From contig NZ_QGNY01000003.1 of assembly GCF_003173575.1 (NCBI RefSeq), positions 496,001 to 560,000 of the forward strand: a DNA stretch of 64,000 nt, written 5' to 3'. Shown here one piece after another: positions 17,089-25,834 of the stretch. This DNA comes from Pedobacter paludis (GTDB lineage Bacteria > Bacteroidota > Bacteroidia > Sphingobacteriales > Sphingobacteriaceae). Below the pieces are notes generated by a model. It did not search any database, was not told the origin of the DNA, and saw only the letters and a list, made by a program, of their open reading frames with translations. A program made the translations under genes and the position numbers. How positions within the stretch are numbered: the stretch's first letter is position 1; each line of letters opens with the position of its first letter.

Positions 17089-18384
17089 TTACTCAGTCTT
17101 GTTATTTTGGTCTCTCAAAAGCACTTTATACCCGGCCTTGACAGTAACCTTTATAAGCTTCACCTTTTTGCTCATCAGGCCTTTGGCAGCTTCGACTCCC
17201 ATGCTCATGGCCTGCATTCCCATGGATGGATCAATCGTGTTGGCCCCGAGGGTTATATTTTGCAAAGCCTGGTCAGCTGAGCCTTTTGCAACGTCACGGG
17301 ATATTGCCCCTGGGATATACATTCCGTTTATGCCATCCAAGTCAAAGACCGAAAGCCTTACAGGAAAAATCGAATTACCGCTTCTGATACTGGCAACCTC
17401 TGCGGTCATTCGTTCGCCGCTTATATTGCCTATGGCGTATACAAAGGTGTTTCTGGGCACCAATTGCCCATTGATGTATATATCGTTCAATAGCCGAAGC
17501 TTGATGGTTGCGCCATTGACCAATGTTTGTGACTCATGGATCACTGCTTGGATAGCATTTTGATCCCCTGCGGATTCGATCTGCTCGTTCAGGGAATAAA
17601 AACCGTTTCTGATTGTGCCGCTATCCTTTTCCTTGGCTTCCAAAACTGATACGTTTATCGGTTTGGCCGAGGCGCTCACGGGAAAAACTTTTCCCCTTTC
17701 CTTGGAGGAGGCTTCCTGAATTTTGAGTTTCACTCTATCGGGATGCTGTATGTCCAAGATCTGGTTTAACATGGTACTGATCTGTTGCATTTCCGGATCC
17801 CGCTCACCCCCTGCGTTCGCTTGGTTCATCATTGCCTCTAGCCGGTCAATATCGCTTGTGTTCATAACTGGCGAAGCGGGCCTGTATGCCTGTTCGCCAA
17901 GAGCGTTCTGGGAGGCTTGCGGGGGAGTATTAAGAGCAATACTCAATGCGTTGAGCTTTTCCTGAATCCTCGCCTCGTTTTGTTCGCCAAACCTATTACC
18001 GTACGGTGAAGGAGAGATGTATGGTCCTACGGGGCGCTCTGGAATTGCTTGGCCCGACATGGAAGAATCAGCTGCGTAACGGTTATTGAACATGTCCATA
18101 TATGGATCACGTTTACTGATGCTTTCCTGATCGGCAGAATCTTTTTCGGCCAATTTGTAGAAAGCCATCTTATCGAGTTTACCTTCTGTTTTAAGCTCCG
18201 CCCCAGGAAGGGAAGTATTGATGCCGACGTGTTTCTCGGCCTTGGCCGAAGCCTCGCCACTTCCACCTCCGAAAAGCCAGAACAGGATTGTCATAAACGG
18301 AACAATGATGATGGGAAGCATCACCATCAGCTTCCTTTGATTTTGATAAGCCCTTGTATGGGGCTGCTTTTCTGTAATTTCCAT
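17089..18384 (-). CDS. traM: Conjugative transposon protein TraM (VirB10-like)
   Basis: 431 residues. A short cytoplasmic tail is followed by one membrane span (LMVMLPIIIVPFMTILFWLFGG, about residues 19-40) and a long Pro/Ser/Ala/Gln-rich periplasmic linker. The C-terminal domain contains IQAVIHESQTLVNGATIKLRLLNDIYINGQLVPRNTFVYAIGNISGERM, the VirB10/TraM core. It probably bridges inner and outer membranes in the channel. Identification is supported by position between traL and traN. Confidence 0.9.
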   Translation of the reverse strand: MEITEKQPHTRAYQNQRKLMVMLPIIIVPFMTILFWLFGGGSGEASAKAEKHVGINTSLPGAELKTEGKLDKMAFYKLAEKDSADQESISKRDPYMDMFNNRYAADSSMSGQAIPERPVGPYISPSPYGNRFGEQNEARIQEKLNALSIALNTPPQASQNALGEQAYRPASPVMNTSDIDRLEAMMNQANAGGERDPEMQQISTMLNQILDIQHPDRVKLKIQEASSKERGKVFPVSASAKPINVSVLEAKEKDSGTIRNGFYSLNEQIESAGDQNAIQAVIHESQTLVNGATIKLRLLNDIYINGQLVPRNTFVYAIGNISGERMTAEVASIRSGNSIFPVRLSVFDLDGINGMYIPGAISRDVAKGSADQALQNITLGANTIDPSMGMQAMSMGVEAAKGLMSKKVKLIKVTVKAGYKVLLRDQNNKTE

Positions 18385-18405
18385 AATGTGGTATTTATTT
18401 AACTG

Positions 18406-18867
18406 TTATTGGTTCATTTTCTCATAGGCTGCAATACTGTCCAGAAGGCCCGGTCTGCGTTTCAGCAGGTCGCTTTTTTTTTGCCTTCCCTGGCTTGTTG
18501 AATCGAGTGTCCTCAGGTAATCTTTAAACCGTTCGATCTTTGCTTTTAGCTTAATTTGGTCTTCCGAGTTGCTGGTATTGGGCTTCAATTCAACCTGTAC
18601 CTGGAGGGAAGTTTTTGCGGGCACTGACAAAGGACTATCTGATACAAAAAGCATCACGAGTTGACTGGAAAAATAACTTGTGCCCAAAGCGCAGAACAAG
18701 ACAAGGAAAAATTTTCGTTTCCGCACCGAGTACCTGTTGATGCTTTTATCCATCCATGCTGCCCATGCACGTTGCATCTTTAGGACGGAACCGACAACTG
18801 CGTTTGCCATACGCTCCCTTCCCGACGACTTTGTTGCTCCAGATTTTCTTTTAAAAGGGTTGTTCAT
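18406..18867 (-). CDS. Conjugative transfer protein TraL-like
   Basis: About 153 residues from the ATG at 18867 (MNNPFKRK), placed 5 bp after the traK stop; a longer frame to 18906 overlaps traK and is less likely. It has a basic N-terminus, then one membrane span (FFLVLFCALGTSYFSSQLVMLFV), then a charged periplasmic tail. Sequence similarity alone is weak; the name rests on position between traK and traM and on the single-span topology. Confidence 0.65.
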   Translation of the reverse strand: MNNPFKRKSGATKSSGRERMANAVVGSVLKMQRAWAAWMDKSINRYSVRKRKFFLVLFCALGTSYFSSQLVMLFVSDSPLSVPAKTSLQVQVELKPNTSNSEDQIKLKAKIERFKDYLRTLDSTSQGRQKKSDLLKRRPGLLDSIAAYEKMNQ

Positions 18868-18871
18868 GTTT

Positions 18872-19492
18872 TTATCTTTTCGAGACAGATATGTCGCGGT
18901 TGTCAATTGTGTTCCAGCGTTCGATCAGAAATCCGTGAGCGTTGTTTTCAGATCTCATCACATTTCGCAGGTAGCCCTCTGTTACCAGACTCCTGACCGC
19001 AAGCGAAGTTGGCCTTGTTAATCGTTGGGTTGCATAGCACCGGAAGTAGATAGGGCTCTTATTGGTATCCAGATAAATGCTGTCGACGTGTATCGTCTGG
19101 TTAACATTCCCACTGATGATGTTGCTGTAGTAACTGCTTTCCCTCAGATTGTCATAAGCCCGCTTTGCAGATATATCTGCGAGATATAATGATCTTTTGA
19201 TATTCTCGTCAATCGCTTTTTCATCTGGTGAGAGAGTGAAGAATAACTGATGGAATGTTTTGACATGATCTTTTGCCTCAACACTGATGTTATCCCTACG
19301 ATCACTTGCATAGGCCTCCAAGACCTTTCCGTTAGCAAGAATATACACGCGTTGCTGTGATTGGGTAACAGCGCTGAAACTTTTGACCAGCGCCAGCCCA
19401 GAAAATAGCAGCGAGCCGACAATTACGGCGAGGGTGAACAAACGGATCGACCGAAAGGCACCGTCGATATTTTTCATTTTCGTAAACTTCAT
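18872..19492 (-). CDS. traK: Conjugative transposon protein TraK (VirB8-like)
   Basis: 206 residues. One N-terminal membrane span (LFTLAVIVGSLLFSGLALVKSF) is followed by a periplasmic domain with QQRVYILANGKVLEAYASDRRDNISVEAKDHVKTFHQLFFTLSPDEKAI, the typical TraK signature. VirB8-like proteins nucleate assembly of the channel. Identification is firm and the order traJ-traK-traL-traM-traN is preserved. Confidence 0.93.
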   Translation of the reverse strand: MKFTKMKNIDGAFRSIRLFTLAVIVGSLLFSGLALVKSFSAVTQSQQRVYILANGKVLEAYASDRRDNISVEAKDHVKTFHQLFFTLSPDEKAIDENIKRSLYLADISAKRAYDNLRESSYYSNIISGNVNQTIHVDSIYLDTNKSPIYFRCYATQRLTRPTSLAVRSLVTEGYLRNVMRSENNAHGFLIERWNTIDNRDISVSKR

Positions 19493-19599
19493 TGAAATGT
19501 TGTTGAATTAATTTTACACTCTATTTATTTGGGCTAATGGCGGTAAACAGACTAAGTCAGCTTCATCGGAATAATTTTTCCTCCGCTCGATGAATCACC

Positions 19600-20838
19600 C
19601 TAAGATTTCTCATCAGTCTTTCCACTCAGCTTATCCGCCATCGAAGGGCTCCCGATATTACCTAGAGCAGTGCCCATTGCGCCGCTAATGCCACTTGGCT
19701 TTGTATTGCCGCGATATCCGTCAAGCATATCACCAGGAGCATTTGCAATGTTGCCCATACCGCCGCCGACCCGGGACATCCCTCCGCTTGCTGTTGATGA
19801 TGCAAGACTGGTAATTTTGGAGGTCAAGGCGCCGCCGCCCCCTGCCTGCACGATATATCCAGCTATAGTGGGGACGGTCATATAACTGACAATGCCGATG
19901 ACCATGAATATCAGGAACGCGCTGTCTGTTGGCGAGAAGAAAGTATCGCCAGTTTCATAGATCTGAGACGCATCATGCTTGAGCATCTCTACCTGGACCT
20001 CGTTCAGCATCGACCCTAATATGTTGCAGACAGGAAGCCAAAGAAAAATGTTGATGTATTTTGCCAGCCAGGCCGTTAATGTGTGCTGTAACCCATCGAA
20101 GATGGCGATCGCAAATACAAAGGGCCCGAGTATGGCAAGGATTACCCTTTGAAAAGTCCTGATCGCATTGATGCACAACGCAGCCGCTTCGAATAAAATC
20201 CTCAATATCTCGCTCAACCACTCTTTTACCGAATTCTTGAACCTGTAGGTCGCCTTAGCCATGGAAAAGCTGATGTCAGAACCCAGGCTTCCAATGATAG
20301 ACTCCTCCGGTGTTTCCTCCCCATCTTTGACGTTATGCGTATAACGCAACCATTTTTCCTTGTCGCCTTCGCTATTCTGTCCTACATACATCTGCCACAC
20401 TTTACTGGACTTCAGTGCTTTTTCCTTTTCTAACAGCATCTTGGCAATTGCGTCGTCAGAGTTCTTGACCATTTCATTTGTAGCGGAGACAGTTGGTTGA
20501 AGTATGCCATCGATAAGCGCCATGACCATGGGAAAAAATGTGATGCAGAAACCAAGTACAAAGGGCCTGAAGAGTGGGTAAAAATCTATAGCCTCGGCAT
20601 TGGCCAAGGACTTCCATACCCTTGAAGAGATATACCATAACGCGGCAAATCCCCCAATGGCGCGGCCAGCTTTACTCAACTGTTCGCATTTGGGCATCAT
20701 GGTCGTGTATAATTTTTCAAGCACCGGTGATAGCCCTTTGATGTTGTCCGCAACTCCCTGTGCATGCAGAATAGTTGTGCTGCCAAGGGTGATCAGCACA
20801 GCTGCGACCAATCCCTTGCATATTATGTTCGTTTTCAT
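19600..20838 (-). CDS. traJ: Conjugative transposon protein TraJ
   Basis: 412 residues. A signal peptide (to HAQG) is followed by about six hydrophobic spans, including FYPLFRPFVLGFCITFFPMVMALIDGIL, VILAILGPFVFAIAIFDGL and SAFLIFMVIGIVSYMTVPTIAGYIVQAGGGGAL. This is the VirB6-like inner-membrane component of Bacteroidota transfer systems. The C-terminus is a Gly/Ser-rich cytoplasmic tail. A 107-bp gap separates it from traK. Confidence 0.9.
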   Translation of the reverse strand: MKTNIICKGLVAAVLITLGSTTILHAQGVADNIKGLSPVLEKLYTTMMPKCEQLSKAGRAIGGFAALWYISSRVWKSLANAEAIDFYPLFRPFVLGFCITFFPMVMALIDGILQPTVSATNEMVKNSDDAIAKMLLEKEKALKSSKVWQMYVGQNSEGDKEKWLRYTHNVKDGEETPEESIIGSLGSDISFSMAKATYRFKNSVKEWLSEILRILFEAAALCINAIRTFQRVILAILGPFVFAIAIFDGLQHTLTAWLAKYINIFLWLPVCNILGSMLNEVQVEMLKHDASQIYETGDTFFSPTDSAFLIFMVIGIVSYMTVPTIAGYIVQAGGGGALTSKITSLASSTASGGMSRVGGGMGNIANAPGDMLDGYRGNTKPSGISGAMGTALGNIGSPSMADKLSGKTDEKS

Positions 20839-20842
20839 TTAC

Positions 20843-21490
20843 TTATTGTTTTTCAATCCCCCTTAAACGTTTTGCCGATTCTATTTCTCTTTTTTCTTTG
20901 ACCCGTTCTACAGCCAACAGAGATGCACGCTGGTTAAAACTTCTGAGAAAGTCCAGTTTGTCCTGCATGTCGGCATCGATCCTATCAATGGTCTTTAGCC
21001 GCTCATCATCAGACATCCTGAGCTTTCCTGCGGTGGTAACCGTGATCAGCTCATCGAGATTCTGTAGGCTTTCATCAAAAAGGTTATTATATACCGAGGC
21101 GATGTAGCTTAACTCTTCAACTGTGAAGCTGTCCCAGGAACGGAATTTCCTATTGGCGTTTTTATACTCCTCGACCAGGAAAATCTGGTTCTCGATGATT
21201 TTTGGAATTTTGTAGTATTTCTTTACGCTAGGGCTTACTTCCATCAGTCCATCAAGAAAAACTTTGTGCAGGCTGAAATTCCCCTGCGTTACATCTTTGA
21301 CAGCGTTATATCCCTTCGTCAGGACTTTGATCCCGTTTTTGATCTCCGTAAGATTGCTCTTAAACTGGGCCAGTTTCTCTACATTTAGACCGAGCTTGAT
21401 CAGCAGGTTCGCCAATGACTGGGCAGATGCAGGCGCACAGTGGCACAAGGAAGCCAAGAACACCATTGCGATGATTATTTTCTTTTTCAT
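20843..21490 (-). CDS. TraI-like (DUF4141-type) transfer protein, third copy
   Basis: 215 residues from the ATG at 21490 (MKKKIIIAMVFLASLCHCAPASAQ, a signal peptide); the longer open frame overlaps the upstream gene. A helical periplasmic protein with ITVTTAGKLRMSDDERLKTIDRIDADM and a terminal EKREIESAKRLRGI. These same C-terminal phrases appear in the two genes just upstream, so all three are paralogs. TraI-type proteins are essential accessory parts of Bacteroidota conjugation. Confidence 0.7.
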   Translation of the reverse strand: MKKKIIIAMVFLASLCHCAPASAQSLANLLIKLGLNVEKLAQFKSNLTEIKNGIKVLTKGYNAVKDVTQGNFSLHKVFLDGLMEVSPSVKKYYKIPKIIENQIFLVEEYKNANRKFRSWDSFTVEELSYIASVYNNLFDESLQNLDELITVTTAGKLRMSDDERLKTIDRIDADMQDKLDFLRSFNQRASLLAVERVKEKREIESAKRLRGIEKQ

Positions 21491-21503
21491 GTTTACCTGT
21501 TTA

Positions 21504-22148
21504 TCATTCAATATTGAGATAGCTGCGCAAGGTGTTGATCTGTTGCAGCTCGCTTTTCTTCTCCCTTGAGAGTTCCACTGCGCCGAGATAGAAAGTGTTT
21601 GAAAATCTTCTCCTGTCGAGCATTTCTTCGTAAAGTGTATCGATGCGTTCGATACGTTCATCATCCCTCATTTCCAGTTGTGAGTCAGAGAGGACCGCTA
21701 AAAGCTGTTCAATGGCCTGCTCGCAGTCCTTCAGCAAGCGTTCGCATACCTTTCCGACATACCTGAGCTCATCTTGAGTCATGTTCTGGGAACTGTTCAA
21801 GTTTTTTCTCAGAGACGAACATTCCAGGATGATATCGTTCTGAAGCTTGATAATCTCACCTACCTTCAGATAGCCTTTCACCGCCGGATTTACTTTTTTC
21901 AGAGAGGTAAAGAATAGATTGTGAAGATTATATTCCCCATCCCTGAAACCTTTGACCGTGTTCCATCCTTCCCTGCATATATTGTAACCTGCCTTGGCAG
22001 CCTCTCGGTATGTTTTGGTGAAGAGAATCTGCTGGATCATGGTCTTCTTTTCATTGTTCTGTTGGTTAAAGATGCTTCCGACCACTGTCTGCGCATTTAC
22101 CTGGAATGAAACCACGAGCAGAAATGGGATAATGATTGCTCTTTTCAT
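21504..22148 (-). CDS. TraI-like transfer protein, second copy
   Basis: 214 residues from the ATG at 22148 (MKRAIIIPFLLVVSFQVNAQ, a signal peptide). The body is helical, with GWNTVKGFRDGEYNLHNLFFTSLKKVNPAVKGYLKVGEIIKLQNDI closely parallel to the third copy (NAVKDVTQGNFSLHKVFLDGLMEVSPSVKKYYKIPKIIENQI). The ending LEMRDDERIERIDTLYEEM matches both siblings. It is four cysteine residues richer than copy three. Role inferred from paralogy and position. Confidence 0.65.
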   Translation of the reverse strand: MKRAIIIPFLLVVSFQVNAQTVVGSIFNQQNNEKKTMIQQILFTKTYREAAKAGYNICREGWNTVKGFRDGEYNLHNLFFTSLKKVNPAVKGYLKVGEIIKLQNDIILECSSLRKNLNSSQNMTQDELRYVGKVCERLLKDCEQAIEQLLAVLSDSQLEMRDDERIERIDTLYEEMLDRRRFSNTFYLGAVELSREKKSELQQINTLRSYLNIE

Positions 22149-22149
22149 A

Positions 22150-22821
22150 TCATTTGATTCCATAAAGATTTCTGATTGTTTCAATTTCTGACTGGTCCTT
22201 TGATCGCTGAAGACTTAACAGCGCGTTCTCATTGTTAAAATCACGTAGATCCGAATAATTGAAATCTATCCGGTCTGCGGCATGGTTAATGATCTCAAGC
22301 CTTTTCTGATCGGACATCTGGGTTTTCATAGAAGTCATGACCACGGTGATCTGGTCGATGTTTTCCAGACTCTCTTTCAGGATGCCCAGGTAAACCTCGC
22401 CCATGTGTTCTATTTCACGGGGTGTAAAGTGCTTATCGTTTCGAACCACCGTCCAGGCTTTTTGATATTCCCGAACCAATTTTTTCTGTTTGGAAATCAC
22501 TTCCTTGACCCTTTGATAATAGGCTATCCATGAGCGTACCTTCTGAAGTTCATCAAAGTACTTCTGGTATTGCTCCTTCTGCTTTTTTGTCCAGTCAGTG
22601 ATTTCATCAAGCTTAAGTTTGCTAAGCGCATTTTCTATCTGCTTCTGCAGATTTTGCGCCCAGATCACTTTGTTCTGTTGCCGCTGGATCTGGAGGTCAA
22701 TGGCCACAACTACTTTTTTAACTGCTGCATTGACGATTACCCAAACAATGGCTTGGCTTTTTTGGGTTGGAGCAGCGATGAGCACTATACACATTACGAC
22801 TGCTATAATTGTCTTTTTCAT
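22150..22821 (-). CDS. traI: Conjugative transfer protein TraI (DUF4141), first copy
   Basis: 223 residues. A signal peptide (MKKTIIAVVMCIVLIAAPTQKSQA) is followed by IVWVIVNAAVKKVVVAIDLQIQRQQNKVIWAQNLQKQIENALSKLKLDEITDWTKKQKEQYQKYFDEL. This is the form of TraI closest to the well-known Bacteroidota proteins. Long amphipathic helices suggest a coiled-coil periplasmic protein. It heads the TraI cluster, directly upstream of copies two and three. Confidence 0.8.
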   Translation of the reverse strand: MKKTIIAVVMCIVLIAAPTQKSQAIVWVIVNAAVKKVVVAIDLQIQRQQNKVIWAQNLQKQIENALSKLKLDEITDWTKKQKEQYQKYFDELQKVRSWIAYYQRVKEVISKQKKLVREYQKAWTVVRNDKHFTPREIEHMGEVYLGILKESLENIDQITVVMTSMKTQMSDQKRLEIINHAADRIDFNYSDLRDFNNENALLSLQRSKDQSEIETIRNLYGIK

Positions 22822-22835
22822 ACTTTGTACTCCTT

Positions 22836-23285
22836 TTATATTTTGTGCCGAGGCATTTTATTCCTTTTGGGCAGTTTTTCTTTCGCTTCACTTTTCAAAA
22901 GCATTTCCTGTGCTTCCATCGCTGTGGGCAGCTCTTTGCTGGAGCCGATTTTTCTTTCTACAAGACCTATCTGGTTCCCTTCCCAACATTCCATTCTTCT
23001 TAAGATATACCCGCTGGGATTGAGAATTCCATTTTTAGGCTCGTCGAACACTATACTAATGTGACTGTAGGGGTCCCCTGGAGAAACAGACTCCAGCACG
23101 GCGAAAACCTTTAAAGGGGATGTTGCACACGGATATCCCATGTCAAGTAGTGAAAAATAGGTGGTCAGCGCTTCTCTCAGCGGCGCATATTTTCCAACTC
23201 CCGCGATTCTATAGTGATCCTTGTAACCTTTTTCTTCCAGTACTTTTGCGACCGTTTCAATCCCGTTTAGCAGTTCCTTTTCCAT
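22836..23285 (-). CDS. Small transfer-region protein of unknown function
   Basis: 149 residues, cytosolic by sequence. It has YKDHYRIAGVGKYAPLREALTTYFSLLDMGYP, then HISIVFDEPKNGILNPSGYILRRMECWEGNQIGLVERK, and a basic tail. The stretch looks like an alpha/beta fold, but no family is recognised. It starts 4 bp after the traG stop on the same strand, so it is coupled to traG, and it precedes traI. Confidence 0.5.
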   Translation of the reverse strand: MEKELLNGIETVAKVLEEKGYKDHYRIAGVGKYAPLREALTTYFSLLDMGYPCATSPLKVFAVLESVSPGDPYSHISIVFDEPKNGILNPSGYILRRMECWEGNQIGLVERKIGSSKELPTAMEAQEMLLKSEAKEKLPKRNKMPRHKI

Positions 23286-23288
23286 GGT

Positions 23289-24431
23289 CTATTTGTTTTG
23301 CTTCATTTCAGCAGCCAGAACAGCGATTCCCTTCCTGATATCGCCATCGAACCGTGCGGCATACTCCATTACCTTTTCCTTCTCACTTTGCTCGGTGGTG
23401 TAGGCCAGGTATTCTTCTACAGAAACCTCGGTTCGGTACACCCTGGAATGACTGCCGCCCAGACTGATGAATACTTCTTTATATTTTAGTTTGGGATCGT
23501 TTGCTTTGTTGACTGATAGGATCATTGCCTTCTCTTTTTCGGTCAGCCCCAAAAGCTCCTGTATCTGATCAAACTTGTTCTGGTATTTGCTTTGATCAAG
23601 CAGGATTTTGCAGTCTGAATTATTGATAATGGCCTGCTTGACAATGGGTGAAGAGATGATATCTTCCACTTCTTGTGTAACAACAATGGCCTCTCCATAA
23701 AACTTCCTGACCGTTTTAAAAAGGTATTTGATGTATTCCGCGAAACCTTCTTTCATCAACGCTTTCCAGGCTTCCTCGATCAGAATCATCTTTCTGGCAC
23801 CCTTTACCTTTCTCATCTTATTAATGAAAACCTCCATAATGATGATCGTCACTGTGGGGAACAGTATAGGATGGTCTTTGATATTGTCCAGCTCAAAAAC
23901 GATAAATCTTTCCTGCAGGAGATTCAGATTCTCGGTTGCGTTGAGTAGATAGTCGAACTCACCACCTCGGTAATAGGGTCGCAGTACGTAAAGAAAATTG
24001 TTGACATCAAAATCACTGTCTTTTACCTTATCCTCCTGCAGCTCACTGACAAAGTCGTCGCGCAGGAAGTTGTAAAAGCTGTCAAAACATGGAAACACTT
24101 CTGGTTTCTCTGACAGGAAGCGGTAGTAACCTCCGATGGCATTGGAAAGCGCGACATATTCGCTCCGCCTGAAATGCTCGTCGTCTTTTTTCCATAAAGC
24201 CAACAGTAAGGTCTTTATACTTTCTTTTTTCTCCGTGTCAAGGCTATCGCCTTCCCCGATGTAGAAGGGGTTGAAACGGATGGGATTGCGTTCGGTATAG
24301 GTGAAGTAATAACCCTTTACCATATCGCAAAGTCCCTTGTAACTATGGCCCACATCTACTAGAACAATATGCGTTCCCTGTTCGTAGTAACTTCGAACCA
24401 TGTGGTTCGTAAAAAATGATTTTCCAGATCC
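23289..24431 (-). pseudogene. traG: traG, 3' part (VirB4-like ATPase, Walker B half)
   Basis: The longest ATG-started frame is 23289-24401, but coding similarity begins upstream at GSGKSFFTNHMVRSYYEQGTHIVLVDVGHSYKG, right after the insert. It holds Walker B (ARKMILIEEAWKALM) and the conserved VVTQEVEDIISSP. TraG/VirB4 ATPases energise pilus assembly and channel function from the inner membrane. The frame is intact to its stop. It cannot be a working ATPase alone, because the first half of the P-loop lies on the other side of the insert. A bypass or readthrough would be needed to make one protein; marked as disrupted. Confidence 0.85.
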
Positions 24432-24482
24432 AATTTGGAAGGGGTACCGGGCTACTCAGTTAAGAATAGCCCGGTACCCCCC
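24432..24482 (-). repeat. 51-bp hairpin insert inside the traG Walker A motif
   Basis: Bounds are accurate to about 2 bp because of a run of Gs. Inverted arms of 14 bp (24441-24454 and 24467-24480) are perfect; the 12-base loop between them holds TGA in the traG frame. The insert is 17 codons and keeps frame: removing it joins ...FILGPSG to SGKSFFTNHM..., the canonical TraG P-loop GPSGSGKS. See findings. Confidence 0.9.
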
Positions 24483-25808
24483 GCTAGGCCCAAGTATAAA
24501 CTTGTTCCGGTTGGTACAGATCCCTCTTTTTATGGGCTCGTCACTTATATCCACATGGACGGGCTTTCCGGTCAAACGATCTCCCATCCTGATTCCAACA
24601 GGACTCAGCGAAGTGCGGTAACCGGTTTCCATATTGAAGAAACAGGTTGCCTGTGGCGCAAAAGTGTCGAAGGTATCATTCATGGGAAAGTCAGCAGCAT
24701 TACCCGGAATGCCTGCCCAGAAAATCTGCGGCGCTCCGTCGTTTTCAATCTTCGCAACAGCATCCATCTGGGCCAGGGCCGACCCAACCATATTCTTTAG
24801 GTCCTTGAGCTCCTCCTTATTATCGGTCCATACGACCACATTGAAATGCGCCTTGATCGGAGACCGCTGTGCACCGATCGCCTCGTTAAGAAAATCGTTT
24901 GTTGCATCACGTGAAATTGCATTCTCCCTGCTATATGCCGAAAGGGACTGAAGGCGCAGCCTTTTGCTCTCGAGCTTTTTTATCGTCTGCTGGGCATCGT
25001 CAATAAAAACATATTGGTTATAGATGTGGTTGCAGGGCAATAGCTGTCCGAGAGTACTGGCGAAGCCGACTGAGAACTTGGTGCGGTCGGTACTGTACTT
25101 GTCGTAATTGATGCGTGAGCCACACAGGGCCGGAAGGTCTTCTGCATCTCCCAATGTATAGATCTGGACGTGCTGATCGCCGACCTGGATTCCCTCGTCA
25201 AAGACCATTTCCCTCATCAGAAAGGTGTCGTCCCGTTCGCTTAAAAAACAGTATTTTTCTATCAGACCTTTCTTGCGCTGGTGGCTTACCAGGTCAGTAT
25301 TGCGCAGACGTTTAAGGTTCACAAAACCACTATCTTTCAATATCTGTGCAAATTGACCACAGCAGTCCAAAAAATCCTGGAACATCACCGGATTTATTGT
25401 CTGTTCAGGAACTATCGAACTGCGTATCAAATTTGAAAACATTGAGCTTCCCGGCTTCCTGCCGCCTTGCTTTTTGGTCAGGTAGATATAACAGTTGTGA
25501 TCCAGAAACGGTCGCTCATTGAAGAACCGGTCGCTGCTCCTGGATAAGAAGCTGTTGTCGGAATTCATGAAATCAGGTCTGAATTCGCTCTTTACAAACC
25601 AGTCCTGCTTGTGTAGTATGCTATGTTTGGGCAACAGCTTGATCGCCTTCACCCAGGCTTCATGAAAGGCCTCATAGTCTTGATTGCTCAGACTGAATAT
25701 TTCGGGCAGCTCTGCCCGATATACTACTGTAAAATCTCCTTGCTTGGAGAGGATGCAATCATGTTCAACGCCCATGATCGGCAAAATATCTTCTAGCCAT
25801 TTTTCCAT
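24456..25808 (-). pseudogene. traG: traG, 5' part (VirB4-like ATPase, N-terminal half)
   Basis: 450 codons ending in a TGA introduced by the hairpin insert. The N-terminal VirB4/TraG domain is recognisable: EKWLEDILPIMGVEHDCILSKQGDFTVVYRAELPEIFSLS at the start, WFVKSEFRP and SSDRFFNERPFLDHNCYIYLTKK later. It ends FILGPSGG plus seven foreign residues. Adding the downstream half without the insert gives about 830 residues, the usual TraG length. It starts after the LP-motif gene at 25835. Confidence 0.9.
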
Positions 25809-25834
25809 TGGTCTACTTTCTTTTGGTGGTTCTT

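Noticed and set aside
24441..24480. Selenocysteine at the traG TGA with the hairpin as SECIS
   Set aside because: The TGA lies in the loop, not upstream of the hairpin, and reading through would add 17 residues into the P-loop, which would break it.
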